DNA of 64,000 nucleotides from Bacteroidota bacterium. Lineage in GTDB: Bacteria; Bacteroidota; Bacteroidia; Flavobacteriales; Crocinitomicaceae. Both the position numbers and the translations under genes were made by a program. This document shows, one piece after another, positions 36,118 to 45,014 of this stretch (position 1 is the first letter of the stretch; each line of letters starts with the position of its first letter). The notes under the pieces are model-generated. The model saw only the letters and a program-made list of their open reading frames with translations, was not told the DNA's origin and did not search any database. The stretch is from NCBI GenBank assembly GCA_029558435.1, contig JAKQEZ010000523.1, forward strand, positions 1-64,000, in the 5' to 3' direction.

Positions 36118-36148
36118 TTGGTGTTTTGCTAAAAAGTAGTGAATTTTG
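36118..36148 (+). promoter_or_regulatory. Probable promoter of the methionine operon
   Basis: TTG (36118-36120), 20 nt, GAATTTTG (36141-36148), followed by TGCCC. Only the first base of TAnnTTTG differs. The start point would be near 36153, just upstream of the riboswitch. Confidence 0.5.
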
Positions 36149-36176
36149 TGCCCACAGAGTTCATTTATATAGTAAA

Positions 36177-36288
36177 GTTATAAAGAAAGGCGGAGGGAAT
36201 AGACCCAAAGAAACCTTAGCAACCCTTTGAGTAAGCTTACTTGAAGAAGGTGCTAAATTCTACCCTAAATTTTTTAGGGAGAGATAAC
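36177..36288 (+). ncRNA. SAM-I family riboswitch
   Basis: The sequence follows the S-box layout: P1 5' strand GTTAT (36177-36181), GGCGGAGGGA, GACCC, AAACCTTAGCAACCC, a P3 hairpin (AGTAAGCTTACT), AAGGTGCTAAATTC, a P4 hairpin TACCCTAAATTTTTTAGGGA, then GAGATAAC closing P1 (36284-36288). It binds S-adenosylmethionine and reduces expression of the downstream genes, which are methionine synthase and metF. The match to known SAM-I elements, including AGCAACC and GGTGCTAA, is strong. No intrinsic terminator follows, so control may be at translation. Confidence 0.92.
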
Positions 36289-36327
36289 AGCAACATCATT
36301 TCTTATATCTTTTTATTGAATTGTTCT

Positions 36328-36348
36328 CTAATTATTAATTTTAATTAG
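36328..36348 (+). other. Hairpin next to the start codon, possible expression platform
   Basis: CTAATTA (36328-36334) pairs with TAATTAG (36342-36348) with a 7-nt loop, ending 6 nt before the ATG at 36355. It could sequester the initiation region as part of SAM control. AT-rich stems are weak and common here, so this is tentative. Confidence 0.35.
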
Positions 36349-36354
36349 TGAAGA

Positions 36355-37353
36355 ATGCACAGTATTGAAAATGCATTAAAAGAACGTATTTTAGTTCTGG
36401 ACGGCGCCATGGGAACCATGCTCCAAAAGTATGGGTTGACCGAAGAAGATTTTCGCGGAAAGGAATTAAAAGACCACCCGCAATCGTTAAAAGGCAACAA
36501 CGATTTATTGTCGATTACCCAACCACAAATTGTAAAAGAAGTGCACCGCCAATTTTTGGAAGCAGGTGCCGATATCATCGAAACCAATACATTTTCGGCA
36601 ACAACTATCGCTATGGCCGATTATGGTATGGAGAATTGGGTGTATGAACTCAACTTTCAAAGTGCTAAAATTGCCCGTGAAGTAGCCGATGAATTTACTG
36701 CACAAAATCCGCAAAAACCACGCTTTGTGGCAGGAAGCATTGGTCCAACAAATAAAACAGCCAGCCTTTCACCCGATGTTAACCAACCAGGATTTAGAGC
36801 CATCACTTTTGATGAATTGAAAATTGCCTATAAAGAGCAAGTTAATGCCCTCATCGACGGTGGTGTAGATGTGTTGTTGGTTGAAACCATATTTGATACG
36901 CTCAACGCGAAAGCGGCACTTTTTGCCATTGAAGAAGTAAAAGAAGAACGCAATGTTTCTTTGCCCATCATGGTTTCTGGAACAATAACAGATGCTTCGG
37001 GCAGAACCTTGTCGGGTCAAACCGTAGAGGCATTTTTAATTTCATTGTCGCACTTGCCTTTGCTTACCATTGGTTTTAACTGTGCACTTGGTGCTCAACA
37101 ATTGCATCCCTATTTGCAACGCTTATCCAATATGGCAACATGTGGAATTTCTGCCTATCCTAATGCTGGATTGCCGAATGCTTTTGGAGAATACGATGAA
37201 ACTCCTGCAACAATGTGCTCGCATGTTCATCCTTATTTAGCGGATGGTTTAGTAAACATTATTGGTGGATGCTGTGGAACAACTCCCGAACACATTCGAG
37301 AAATTGCCCAAGAAGCAGCAAAATTTCAACCTCGTCAATTAATAACTGCATAA
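36355..37353 (+). CDS. metH: Methionine synthase, homocysteine-binding part (MetH N-terminal half)
   Basis: A 332-residue homocysteine S-methyltransferase domain, equal to the first module of E. coli MetH. It has [14 protein letters not shown] at the start, NTFSAT, and the zinc cysteines in GFNCALGA and [10 protein letters not shown]. The protein ends before the folate domain, which is encoded by the next gene. Homocysteine is activated here and receives the methyl group from the cobalamin bound to the partner protein. The ATG at 36355 lies after the SAM riboswitch; the second gene starts 9 nt after the stop. Such a split is common in Bacteroidota. Confidence 0.93.
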   Translation: MHSIENALKERILVLDGAMGTMLQKYGLTEEDFRGKELKDHPQSLKGNNDLLSITQPQIVKEVHRQFLEAGADIIETNTFSATTIAMADYGMENWVYELNFQSAKIAREVADEFTAQNPQKPRFVAGSIGPTNKTASLSPDVNQPGFRAITFDELKIAYKEQVNALIDGGVDVLLVETIFDTLNAKAALFAIEEVKEERNVSLPIMVSGTITDASGRTLSGQTVEAFLISLSHLPLLTIGFNCALGAQQLHPYLQRLSNMATCGISAYPNAGLPNAFGEYDETPATMCSHVHPYLADGLVNIIGGCCGTTPEHIREIAQEAAKFQPRQLITA

Positions 37354-37362
37354 CGAAAGAAG

Positions 37363-40035
37363 ATGGAAAACAATTATTTACACCTTTCAGGGTTAGAGCC
37401 ATTAATCGTTACGCCAGATAGCAATTTTATCAATGTTGGTGAACGAACTAACGTAACAGGTTCTAAAAAATTCTTGCGTTTAATCCAAGAAGAAAAATAC
37501 GATGAAGCATTGAGCGTTGCACGTGCGCAAGTAGAAAATGGTGCTCAAATAATCGATGTGAATATGGACGAAGGAATGTTGGATGGAAAACGTGCTATGG
37601 TGCATTTCCTCAACCTCATTGCTTCTGAACCAGATATTTCCAAAGTGCCCATTATGATTGATAGCTCTAAATGGGAAATCATTGAAGAGGGCTTAAAAGT
37701 TATTCAAGGCAAAGGCGTTGTTAATTCCATCAGTTTAAAGGAAGGAGAACAACAATTTATTGAGCATGCTAAAAAAATCAGACGTTATGGTGCCGCTGTG
37801 ATTGTCATGGCATTTGATGAAAACGGGCAGGCAGATTCGTTGGAGCGACGCATTGAAATATGTAAACGTTCCTACGATATTTTGGTCAACCAAGTGCAAT
37901 TTCCTGCTCAAGACATCATTTTTGACCCCAATATTTTCCCTGTTGCAACCGGATTAGAAGAACACCGAAGAAATGCCTTGGATTTTTTCTTGGCAACCAA
38001 ATGGATCAAAGAAAATTTGCCTCATGCCTACGTATCAGGCGGTGTGAGCAATGTTTCGTTTTCGTTTCGTGGCAATCCAATTGTGCGCGAAGCCATCAAC
38101 TCTGCGTTTTTATACCACGCTATTCAGCACGGAATGCAGTTGGGAATTGTTAACCCAGAAACCTTAACCATTTACGACGATATTCCAAAAGATTTGTTGG
38201 AATTAGTGGAAGATGTGTTGTTTGACCGTCGTGATGATGCTACCGAACGTTTATTGGATTTTGCAGAAAAAATCAAAGATGAACGCAGTCAATCCAAAGA
38301 AAAAGTGGAAGAATGGCGCAATGGTTCTTTGCAGGATAGAATTACACACGCATTGGTAAAAGGAATTGACACCTACATTATTGACGATGTGGAAGAAGCC
38401 CGTTTGCAAACTGCCAATACACTGGATATCATTGAAATCAACTTGATGGCTGGAATGAATGTGGTGGGCGATTTGTTTGGAAGTGGAAAAATGTTTTTAC
38501 CGCAAGTTGTAAAGTCGGCACGTGTTATGAAAAAAGCAGTGGCTTATTTGCAACCGTTTTTAGAAGCTCAAAAAACAAGTAGTGCCAATTCTGCTGGGAA
38601 AATTTTGTTGGCAACAGTAAAAGGCGATGTGCACGACATTGGAAAAAACATTGTTGGAGTTGTGTTGGCGTGTAATAACTATGAAATCATTGATTTGGGA
38701 GTAATGGTGCCATGCGATAAAATCATTGATACGGCCATTGCAGAAAACGTAGATATGATTGGCGTTAGTGGTTTGATTACTCCATCATTGGATGAAATGG
38801 TATTTGTATCTAAAGAATTGCAACGTCGTGAGCTTTCTATTCCATTGTTGATTGGCGGTGCAACCACTTCAAAAGCACATACTTCTGTAAAAATTGCACC
38901 AGAATACACCGAATCAGTAGTTCATGTCAACGATGCCTCAAGGGCAGTTACAATAGTAGGAAAATTATTGGGCAACGAAAAAGAAGCGTTTAAAAACGAA
39001 ATCAAAGAGGAATACGATGCTTTTCGTGAAAACTTCTTGTCGCGCAAAAAAGTAAAACAATACCTCACTTTTGAAGAAGCCAATGCCAATAAATTGCAAT
39101 TGAATTGGGAACAAGAAAAAATTGTAAAACCACATTTTTTAGGTATTCAATCATCGCAAGATTTTGATTTAAAAACCTTGGTTGATTACATTGATTGGAC
39201 ACCTTTTTTCAAAAGTTGGGAGTTACACGGAAAATTTCCAGACATTCTAACTGATGAGGTGGTAGGCGAGCAAGCATCGGAGTTGTATCAGGAGGCACAA
39301 GCCATGTTGCAAAAAATCATTGATGAAAAATTGTTTGTAGCCAAATATATTTTTGGAATTTTCCCAGCCAATACAGTTAATGACAACGACATTGAACTGT
39401 ATAACGAACAAGGCGAGGTAATTACTCAATTTTTAACCCTTCGTCAGCAAGGAAAAAAAGGAAAAGGTATTCCTAATATTTCAATTGCCGATTTTATAGC
39501 ACCGAAAGCAACTGGGATTCAAGATTACATTGGTTGTTTTTGTGTGTCTGCTGGTTTTGGTTGCGATGAATTGGCACAACAGTTCAAAGCATCCAACGAT
39601 GATTTTAATTCCATTTTGGTGAAAGCACTAGCCGACCGTTTAGCCGAAGCTTTTGCTGAATACTTGCACCATCAAATACGCGTTGATTTTTGGGGCTATC
39701 AACCTGATGAAAAATTGAGCAATGAAGAATTGATTGATGAAGCCTACAAAGGCACTCGTCCTGCACCAGGTTATCCCGCATGTCCCGACCATTTGGAAAA
39801 ACGTACCATTTGGGATTTGTTAAAAGTAAAAGAAACAATTGGTGTTAAATTGTCGGAAGGTTGTGCCATGTGGCCAGCTGCATCGGTGAGTGGTTATTAT
39901 TTTGCCAACGAAAACTCCAAATATTTTGGTCTAGGTAAAATTAAAGACGATCAATTGGAAAATTATGCACAACGAAGAGGCATTTCGTTGGATGAAGCAA
40001 GAAAATGGTTAAACGCAAATTACGCAGAAGAATAA
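37363..40035 (+). CDS. metH: Methionine synthase, folate/cobalamin/reactivation part (MetH C-terminal half)
   Basis: An 890-residue protein carrying the rest of MetH. Residues of about 20-290 form the pterin-binding domain ([14 protein letters not shown]). The cobalamin cap and Rossmann domain follow (about 310-540), with [11 protein letters not shown] giving the His that ligates cobalt (DxHxxG). The last 320 residues are the SAM-dependent reactivation domain ([34 protein letters not shown]). It takes methyl from methyl-tetrahydrofolate and passes it to homocysteine on the partner protein. The gene is intact, so the split is not a frameshift: start and stop are clean and 9 nt apart. Confidence 0.93.
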   Translation: MENNYLHLSGLEPLIVTPDSNFINVGERTNVTGSKKFLRLIQEEKYDEALSVARAQVENGAQIIDVNMDEGMLDGKRAMVHFLNLIASEPDISKVPIMIDSSKWEIIEEGLKVIQGKGVVNSISLKEGEQQFIEHAKKIRRYGAAVIVMAFDENGQADSLERRIEICKRSYDILVNQVQFPAQDIIFDPNIFPVATGLEEHRRNALDFFLATKWIKENLPHAYVSGGVSNVSFSFRGNPIVREAINSAFLYHAIQHGMQLGIVNPETLTIYDDIPKDLLELVEDVLFDRRDDATERLLDFAEKIKDERSQSKEKVEEWRNGSLQDRITHALVKGIDTYIIDDVEEARLQTANTLDIIEINLMAGMNVVGDLFGSGKMFLPQVVKSARVMKKAVAYLQPFLEAQKTSSANSAGKILLATVKGDVHDIGKNIVGVVLACNNYEIIDLGVMVPCDKIIDTAIAENVDMIGVSGLITPSLDEMVFVSKELQRRELSIPLLIGGATTSKAHTSVKIAPEYTESVVHVNDASRAVTIVGKLLGNEKEAFKNEIKEEYDAFRENFLSRKKVKQYLTFEEANANKLQLNWEQEKIVKPHFLGIQSSQDFDLKTLVDYIDWTPFFKSWELHGKFPDILTDEVVGEQASELYQEAQAMLQKIIDEKLFVAKYIFGIFPANTVNDNDIELYNEQGEVITQFLTLRQQGKKGKGIPNISIADFIAPKATGIQDYIGCFCVSAGFGCDELAQQFKASNDDFNSILVKALADRLAEAFAEYLHHQIRVDFWGYQPDEKLSNEELIDEAYKGTRPAPGYPACPDHLEKRTIWDLLKVKETIGVKLSEGCAMWPAASVSGYYFANENSKYFGLGKIKDDQLENYAQRRGISLDEARKWLNANYAEE

Positions 40036-40036
40036 A

Positions 40037-40993
40037 ATGAAAGTTATTGATAAATTAGCAAATAGAGGGAACAATACGTTGTTTTCCGTTGAAATATTGC
40101 CACCGTTAAAAGGGAGCAATTTACAAACAATTTTTGAAAATATTGACCCTTTGTTGAAGTTTGATCCTTCGTTTATCAACGTAACGTATCAGCGCGAAGA
40201 ATTTGTGTACAAAGACGCAGGCAACGGTTTGTTGAAAAAACAAGTGGTGAAAAAACGTCCCGGAACAGTAGGTATTTGTGCTGCCATTCAAAACAAGTAT
40301 GGAATAGACACCGTGCCGCATATTTTATGTGGAGGATTTACCAAAGAAGAAACTGAAAATTTGTTGATAGATTTGGATTTCTTAGGAATAGAAAACGTAC
40401 TGGCTTTGCGTGGCGATGCAATTAAAAGTGAACATTATTTCAAGCCAGAAGTAGAGGGACATGCCTATGCATCCGAGTTGGTGAAACAAGTAAGTGAACT
40501 CAATCAAGGAAAATATTTAGACGATGAATTGGAAAATACTAGTTCTACAAAATTTTGCATTGGAGCAGCTTGTTACCCCGAAAAACACATGGAATCGCCA
40601 AGTTTGGAACAAGATTTATACTACCTAAAAAAGAAAGTTGAGAACGGCGCCGATTATTTGGTAACCCAAATGTTTTTTGATAACCAATCGTTTTTTGAAT
40701 TTGAAAAGAAATGCAGAGCGTATGGCATCAATGTTCCAATCATTCCGGGGCTAAAACCAATTTCTGTTCAAAAGCACTTGAATTTAATTCCACACCGTTT
40801 TCATGTGGATTTACCCGATGATTTGGTAAAAGCGGTAATGAAGTGTAAAAACAACGATCAAGTCAAAGAAGTGGGAGTGGAGTGGTGCATTCAGCAATCC
40901 AAAGAGTTGAAAGAGGCTGGCGTTCCAATGTTACATTATTACAGCATGGGCAAAGGCGATTTAATTGAACGCATAGCCGCTCAGGTGTGGTAG
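40037..40993 (+). CDS. metF: Methylenetetrahydrofolate reductase
   Basis: A 318-residue TIM-barrel flavoprotein. FSVEILPPLKG carries the catalytic Glu, LALRGDA binds FAD, and TQMFFDN and IPGLKPI are typical MetF motifs. It reduces 5,10-methylene- to 5-methyl-tetrahydrofolate, the methyl donor for the MetH pair just upstream (1 nt gap). It therefore shares the SAM riboswitch. A strong terminator follows. Confidence 0.95.
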   Translation: MKVIDKLANRGNNTLFSVEILPPLKGSNLQTIFENIDPLLKFDPSFINVTYQREEFVYKDAGNGLLKKQVVKKRPGTVGICAAIQNKYGIDTVPHILCGGFTKEETENLLIDLDFLGIENVLALRGDAIKSEHYFKPEVEGHAYASELVKQVSELNQGKYLDDELENTSSTKFCIGAACYPEKHMESPSLEQDLYYLKKKVENGADYLVTQMFFDNQSFFEFEKKCRAYGINVPIIPGLKPISVQKHLNLIPHRFHVDLPDDLVKAVMKCKNNDQVKEVGVEWCIQQSKELKEAGVPMLHYYSMGKGDLIERIAAQVW

Positions 40994-41000
40994 GAATATA

Positions 41001-41036
41001 AAAAAAGCCCTCTTTTTGGGAGGGCTTTAAATTTTT
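41001..41036. terminator. Bidirectional terminator between metF and the bacilliredoxin gene
   Basis: AAAGCCCTC (41004-41012) pairs perfectly with GAGGGCTTT (41020-41028). On the minus strand it runs into seven T, on the plus strand into AAATTTTTT. It can stop both converging transcripts. Confidence 0.9.
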
Positions 41037-41046
41037 TAGAATTTTA

Positions 41047-41460
41047 TTAGCAAAACTGATTGTATGCAGCTGCTAAGTTTCCTGCTACCATTTCTGGAGT
41101 TGCACCTTCAATGTGGTGACGCTCTAAGAAATGTACCAACTTACCATCTTTGAACAAAGCAATAGATGGAGAAGATGGAGGGTAAGGAAGAAAATATTTT
41201 CTTGCTTGTGCAGTTGCTTCGTTATCAACCCCTGCAAAAACTGTTGCTAATTTAGATGGTGTTTTTTCATTTTTCAACGACTCAATTACACCAGGACGCA
41301 TATTTCCTGCTGCACATCCACATACAGAATTTACAACAACAAGCAAACTTCCGTTTGTATTATTAATTACTTGGTCAACTCCTTCTGGCGTAGTGATTGC
41401 TTCAAACCCTACGGAAGTTAACTGATTTATCATTGGTTCAACTACCTCTGCTGGATACAT
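41047..41460 (-). CDS. Bacilliredoxin of the BrxA/BrxB family
   Basis: A 137-residue thioredoxin-like protein. VVNSVCGCAAGNMRPG has the CGC active site of BrxA/BrxB; FAGVDNEATAQARKY, YPPSSPSIALFKDG and ERHHIEG are family signatures. In Firmicutes it removes bacillithiol from proteins after oxidative stress. Many Bacteroidota encode bacillithiol genes or similar thiols, but none are in this window, so the partner thiol is not proven. It stands alone with a -7 box upstream and a shared terminator downstream. Confidence 0.9.
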   Translation of the reverse strand: MYPAEVVEPMINQLTSVGFEAITTPEGVDQVINNTNGSLLVVVNSVCGCAAGNMRPGVIESLKNEKTPSKLATVFAGVDNEATAQARKYFLPYPPSSPSIALFKDGKLVHFLERHHIEGATPEMVAGNLAAAYNQFC

Positions 41461-41485
41461 AATATATTTGATTTAAAATTTAGCA

Positions 41486-41493
41486 CAAAGATA
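41486..41493 (-). promoter_or_regulatory. Promoter -7 box for the bacilliredoxin gene
   Basis: TATCTTTG on the minus strand matches TAnnTTTG and is followed by TGC. It lies 25 nt before the ATG at 41460. The -33 region is T-rich (TTTT at 19 nt) but without a clear TTG. Confidence 0.5.
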
Positions 41494-41538
41494 CTAAAAA
41501 GTCTTAAGAAGTAAAAGCAATTCTTTGTTTCAACTATT

Positions 41539-42585
41539 TTACTTTTTCAAGTTTAAAAGTTCTGGTTTTCCTATCCAACGCGCCACGTTAGTGCTCCAAA
41601 TTTCGTTAGACTCTTGTTGGGTGATGATGCCTGCTTTTACCGCATAATCGATTACTCGCCCAGGGTAAGAACGCGCCACACCTTCCATTTCTCCCAATGG
41701 ATAAGGATCATCCAAACCGGCCACAATTTGATTGGAGCCCACTCTGATTTTCAAAAGTTGCAACGTATAGGCATCGTGCACCAATGTGTCGAAATAAACG
41801 TTGGGATGTCCCAAAGTATTGCGAGGGTCTCTTGTGCCTTCAAACAAATCTGGGCGTCCGTCAAATCCTTGCAATCTTCTACCATAATTGGCTTGCCCCA
41901 ACATACAGCCATGAGCAAAACAAGTGCGTATATCTGGGAAACGCGAAACAAAATCTTTTAACGAAAATAAGTGCAAAGCATCGGCTGTTTGTGCCATCAT
42001 CCAAACCAAGTGAAAACGCCAGTATTCGTCTTTAAGATTCACCATTTTCTCACCGTCGTAGGGGTGGATTTCAACAGCCAATTTGTAATGATTAGCCAAT
42101 TCAAAAATAGGATACACCGATTCGTCCATCACCGAAAGCCATTCTCCATCAGCATTTAAAAAATGTGTCGGTAAACAAAGAAGTGGCAATTTCAATTTTT
42201 CTACACTGCGCTCCATTTCTTTCAACGCATCTTCTAAATGCAAGGGCTGCACCACAAAACCACAGGTAAATTTATCAGGATGTTCATGCTGTACTTTCGC
42301 ATTAAAATCATTTTGCCAACGAATGGTATCGGATGTATCTTGACGACTCCAGCCATTGCAATAAATTTGCGATAGGTTAAGCATTACACCATGGTCTATT
42401 TGGTGGCGTTCCATCCATTCTAATTTGTCTTGCAGAAAAAAGCTAGGATCGGTAATTGGTCGTTTCCAATCTCCTTGACGCATGAATTTCTTGTCATCGT
42501 CGATGGAAAATAAATGCTTATCTTTTAAAAATTGAGGAACCTCATTGGGTTCTGGCAAAATATGGCCGTGACCGTTTATTTTCAT
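41539..42585 (-). CDS. Amidohydrolase family protein, ACMSD-like
   Basis: A 348-residue metal-dependent TIM-barrel protein. Ligand candidates are His6 and His8 (NGHGH), the histidine in EIHPYDG, the one in CFAHG and the Asp in GLDDPYP. These and the overall layout match 2-amino-3-carboxymuconate-6-semialdehyde decarboxylase of the kynurenine pathway, as found in many Flavobacteriia. ACMSD diverts the open-ring intermediate away from quinolinate and NAD. No kynureninase or 3-hydroxyanthranilate dioxygenase gene is in the window, so a related decarboxylase or hydrolase function remains possible. The antiporter gene is 23 nt upstream. Confidence 0.8.
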   Translation of the reverse strand: MKINGHGHILPEPNEVPQFLKDKHLFSIDDDKKFMRQGDWKRPITDPSFFLQDKLEWMERHQIDHGVMLNLSQIYCNGWSRQDTSDTIRWQNDFNAKVQHEHPDKFTCGFVVQPLHLEDALKEMERSVEKLKLPLLCLPTHFLNADGEWLSVMDESVYPIFELANHYKLAVEIHPYDGEKMVNLKDEYWRFHLVWMMAQTADALHLFSLKDFVSRFPDIRTCFAHGCMLGQANYGRRLQGFDGRPDLFEGTRDPRNTLGHPNVYFDTLVHDAYTLQLLKIRVGSNQIVAGLDDPYPLGEMEGVARSYPGRVIDYAVKAGIITQQESNEIWSTNVARWIGKPELLNLKK

Positions 42586-42608
42586 CGTACAATTAGTTTT
42601 AGCAAGTT

Positions 42609-44804
42609 TTATTGGTTGTCTTTTTTAAAGATTTCACTAATTCCCTTCCCAATTTTTTGCACCACTTCAATACTTTTAGTAATTGGTTCGGAAGAAATAT
42701 CGTGATAACCTTCGTCGGTTAACTCATCAATGTGACGCGAGTAGATAACCATGTAATTATTGTTTTGCATGTATTTTTCCATCTTAGAAGGAAGATTATC
42801 AAAAATACTCATGTGAGATGGAGCTCCTTTGCGTGCAGAAACCAAAACAAACAAATCATCTTTGTTGATGTCTTTTGACAGAATTAAAATATCTTCCCAA
42901 TCATCAAATTCTTTTACTTGAAGTTGCGTTGCATATTTCTTTTCTTGGAAATGCTTATGCAATGATTTTTCTGTTTCAACATTGCAATACGCTAAAATTG
43001 GAATGCTCAATTCTTGAGAAAGGCGCACTAATTTTTCAACCCACATTGAAAAACCTTTTTCCAACTCAGCATACGGAGGAACAACTACAACAATACGTTT
43101 GGTGGTTGTCAACGCTTTTTCAAAATGACAGATAAACGTTGTTTTATACGTTTGATCGATAATACTATCCATTCTGTCACCTAAAATTTTCTCAAAAAAT
43201 CCAGCTTGATGTGGCCACCCCAAAATGATGAGGTCGGCAACAATTTCTCTGGATACACGCGCAATTCCACTTGCAACGTTGTGGTCAATGGTGGTAAGAA
43301 CTTTGACCTTTGTTTCTGTTGCACAAGCTTCTTTTACAATGTCTTCCAAACGTCCTTTTGCACGCACAATATTCGATTCTGCATCGCTGTTGTTGGAAAC
43401 TACCGTAAGAACAGAAATAGGATTTTCAGATTTTTTATTGCGAATCAAGTTAGAGAATTGCAAGATGCGTTCAATTTTACCAACATTGTCTATTGGAATT
43501 AAAATTTGTTCTGCTGTAGCCCAAGAACTATCTGCAATTGTTCCATTTTCTTCTTCTGCTAATTGCAATAACTTTTTACTTGCTTTTTCGGTAGCAAAAG
43601 ATGCAACAATACATGTGATTAATATTAAGATAATGGTCCCATTTAAAATATTGTCATCCAACAAACGAATAGGATTTCCATTAGCATCTGTCCCTAAAAC
43701 AACGTTGTATCCAACCAAGATAATAGCCAGCGTAGCAGCGGCGTGTGCACTACTTAAACCAAAAATAAGTTGGCGTTGAGGACGATTGAATTTAAAAGTT
43801 TTTTGGGTAACATAAGCAGCAAGCCATTTTGAAACAATTGCAACTGCTGTTAATGTTCCTGCAACTATCCAAGCATTCCAACCACTAAAAATAACTTTTA
43901 CATCCACCAACATTCCCACACTAATCAAGAAAAATGGGATGAACAAAGAATTTCCCATAAACTCAATTCGGTTCATCAATGCAGACGAATGAGGTATCAA
44001 TTTGTTTAAAGCCAATCCGGCAACGAATGCACCGATAATTGGTTCTACACCCGCCACTTCTGCAAGAAAGGCCGCAAAAAACACAACCGACAATACAAAA
44101 ATGTAGTGCGAATGTTTTTCACTCTCCAATTTTCTAAAAAACCAAGCAGCAATGCGTGGTATCACTAAAAACATGATGGCTGAAAATATTGCTAAAGACA
44201 CCAATAATTGTATCCAAAATGCAGCATTTAAACTTCCGTGTGCTTTTCCAATGATAACTGCAAGAATAATCAAAACGGCGGTGTCCGTTAAGATGGTTCC
44301 TCCAACAGCAACAGGCACGGCCTTGTTTTTAGAAACCCCCAGCTTACTCACAATTGGGTAGGCCACAAGTGTATGCGTAGCAAACATACTCGCGGTTAAA
44401 AAACTTGTGTCAAAGTCATAGCCTAAAAAGTAGTGTACTACAGGGAAGCCAACAGAAAGTGGAATGATAAAGGTGAAAAATCCAAATACCAAACTTTTGT
44501 TTTTGTTGACCATAAATTCATTCATATCCAGCTCTAAACCAGCAATAAACATAATATAGAGCAAGCCAATGAGTGAAAATAAATCGATGGCAGAGTTTTT
44601 CTCAATCACGTTGAAACCATGGGGTCCAATAATTACCCCAGCAATGATTAACCCAATAATTCCAGGAATGTTGAGCTTTTTTAATAAAATGGGCGATAAC
44701 AAGATGATGAGAAGTATGACTGAAAATACAAGAATCAAATTTTGTAAAGGCAATTCAAAACCGTGTGCAAATTGTTTAAAGAAATCGGAAAAAAATGAAG
44801 TCAT
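42609..44804 (-). CDS. CPA2-type cation:proton antiporter with universal stress protein domains
   Basis: A 731-residue membrane protein. The first 400 or so residues form twelve to thirteen helices of the Na+/H+ exchanger (KefB/NapA-like) fold, including ASMFATHTLVAYPIVSKLG and GAFVAGLALNKLIP with conserved polar residues. The cytoplasmic C-terminus (about 430-720) holds two USP-like alpha/beta domains (LIPIDNVGKIERILQ, KRIVVVVPPYAELEKG). It probably exchanges Na+ or K+ for H+ and is controlled by a nucleotide or stress signal at the USP part. It lacks the TrkA-N domain of Kef systems. Confidence 0.87.
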   Translation of the reverse strand: MTSFFSDFFKQFAHGFELPLQNLILVFSVILLIILLSPILLKKLNIPGIIGLIIAGVIIGPHGFNVIEKNSAIDLFSLIGLLYIMFIAGLELDMNEFMVNKNKSLVFGFFTFIIPLSVGFPVVHYFLGYDFDTSFLTASMFATHTLVAYPIVSKLGVSKNKAVPVAVGGTILTDTAVLIILAVIIGKAHGSLNAAFWIQLLVSLAIFSAIMFLVIPRIAAWFFRKLESEKHSHYIFVLSVVFFAAFLAEVAGVEPIIGAFVAGLALNKLIPHSSALMNRIEFMGNSLFIPFFLISVGMLVDVKVIFSGWNAWIVAGTLTAVAIVSKWLAAYVTQKTFKFNRPQRQLIFGLSSAHAAATLAIILVGYNVVLGTDANGNPIRLLDDNILNGTIILILITCIVASFATEKASKKLLQLAEEENGTIADSSWATAEQILIPIDNVGKIERILQFSNLIRNKKSENPISVLTVVSNNSDAESNIVRAKGRLEDIVKEACATETKVKVLTTIDHNVASGIARVSREIVADLIILGWPHQAGFFEKILGDRMDSIIDQTYKTTFICHFEKALTTTKRIVVVVPPYAELEKGFSMWVEKLVRLSQELSIPILAYCNVETEKSLHKHFQEKKYATQLQVKEFDDWEDILILSKDINKDDLFVLVSARKGAPSHMSIFDNLPSKMEKYMQNNNYMVIYSRHIDELTDEGYHDISSEPITKSIEVVQKIGKGISEIFKKDNQ

Positions 44805-44831
44805 CTTGAACTGTAATAATTATTAGGAAAA

Positions 44832-44839
44832 CAAAAATA
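44832..44839 (-). promoter_or_regulatory. Possible -7 box for the antiporter gene
   Basis: TATTTTTG on the minus strand matches TAnnTTTG and lies 27 nt before the ATG at 44804. No clear TTG at -33 in this AT-rich gap. Confidence 0.4.
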
Positions 44840-44978
44840 ATAAATATTATTGAGAATTTAATCGGGATTTATTAACAGTTTTGAAGGTAGTTGAAGAAGT
44901 TGATGTATTCATCTGAATAGCTTATTAAGGCTGTAAATAGTTATAAAAAAGTAATTTTAGGATTTCAAAGATAAATTG

Positions 44979-44986
44979 TATTTTTG
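44979..44986 (+). promoter_or_regulatory. Promoter -7 box for the helical protein gene
   Basis: TATTTTTG followed by TAGTG matches TAnnTTTG exactly; it lies 28 nt before the ATG at 45015. It shares the TATTTTTGTAGT string with the site at 9445. This favours the start at 45015 over the in-frame upstream start at 44976. Confidence 0.5.
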
Positions 44987-45014
44987 TAGTGAATTTTCAA
45001 ATAGCACACACTCA

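Noticed and set aside
43225..43779. 184-codon plus-strand open frame inside the antiporter gene
   Set aside because: Antisense to a well supported gene, no recognisable motif and no promoter or start context.
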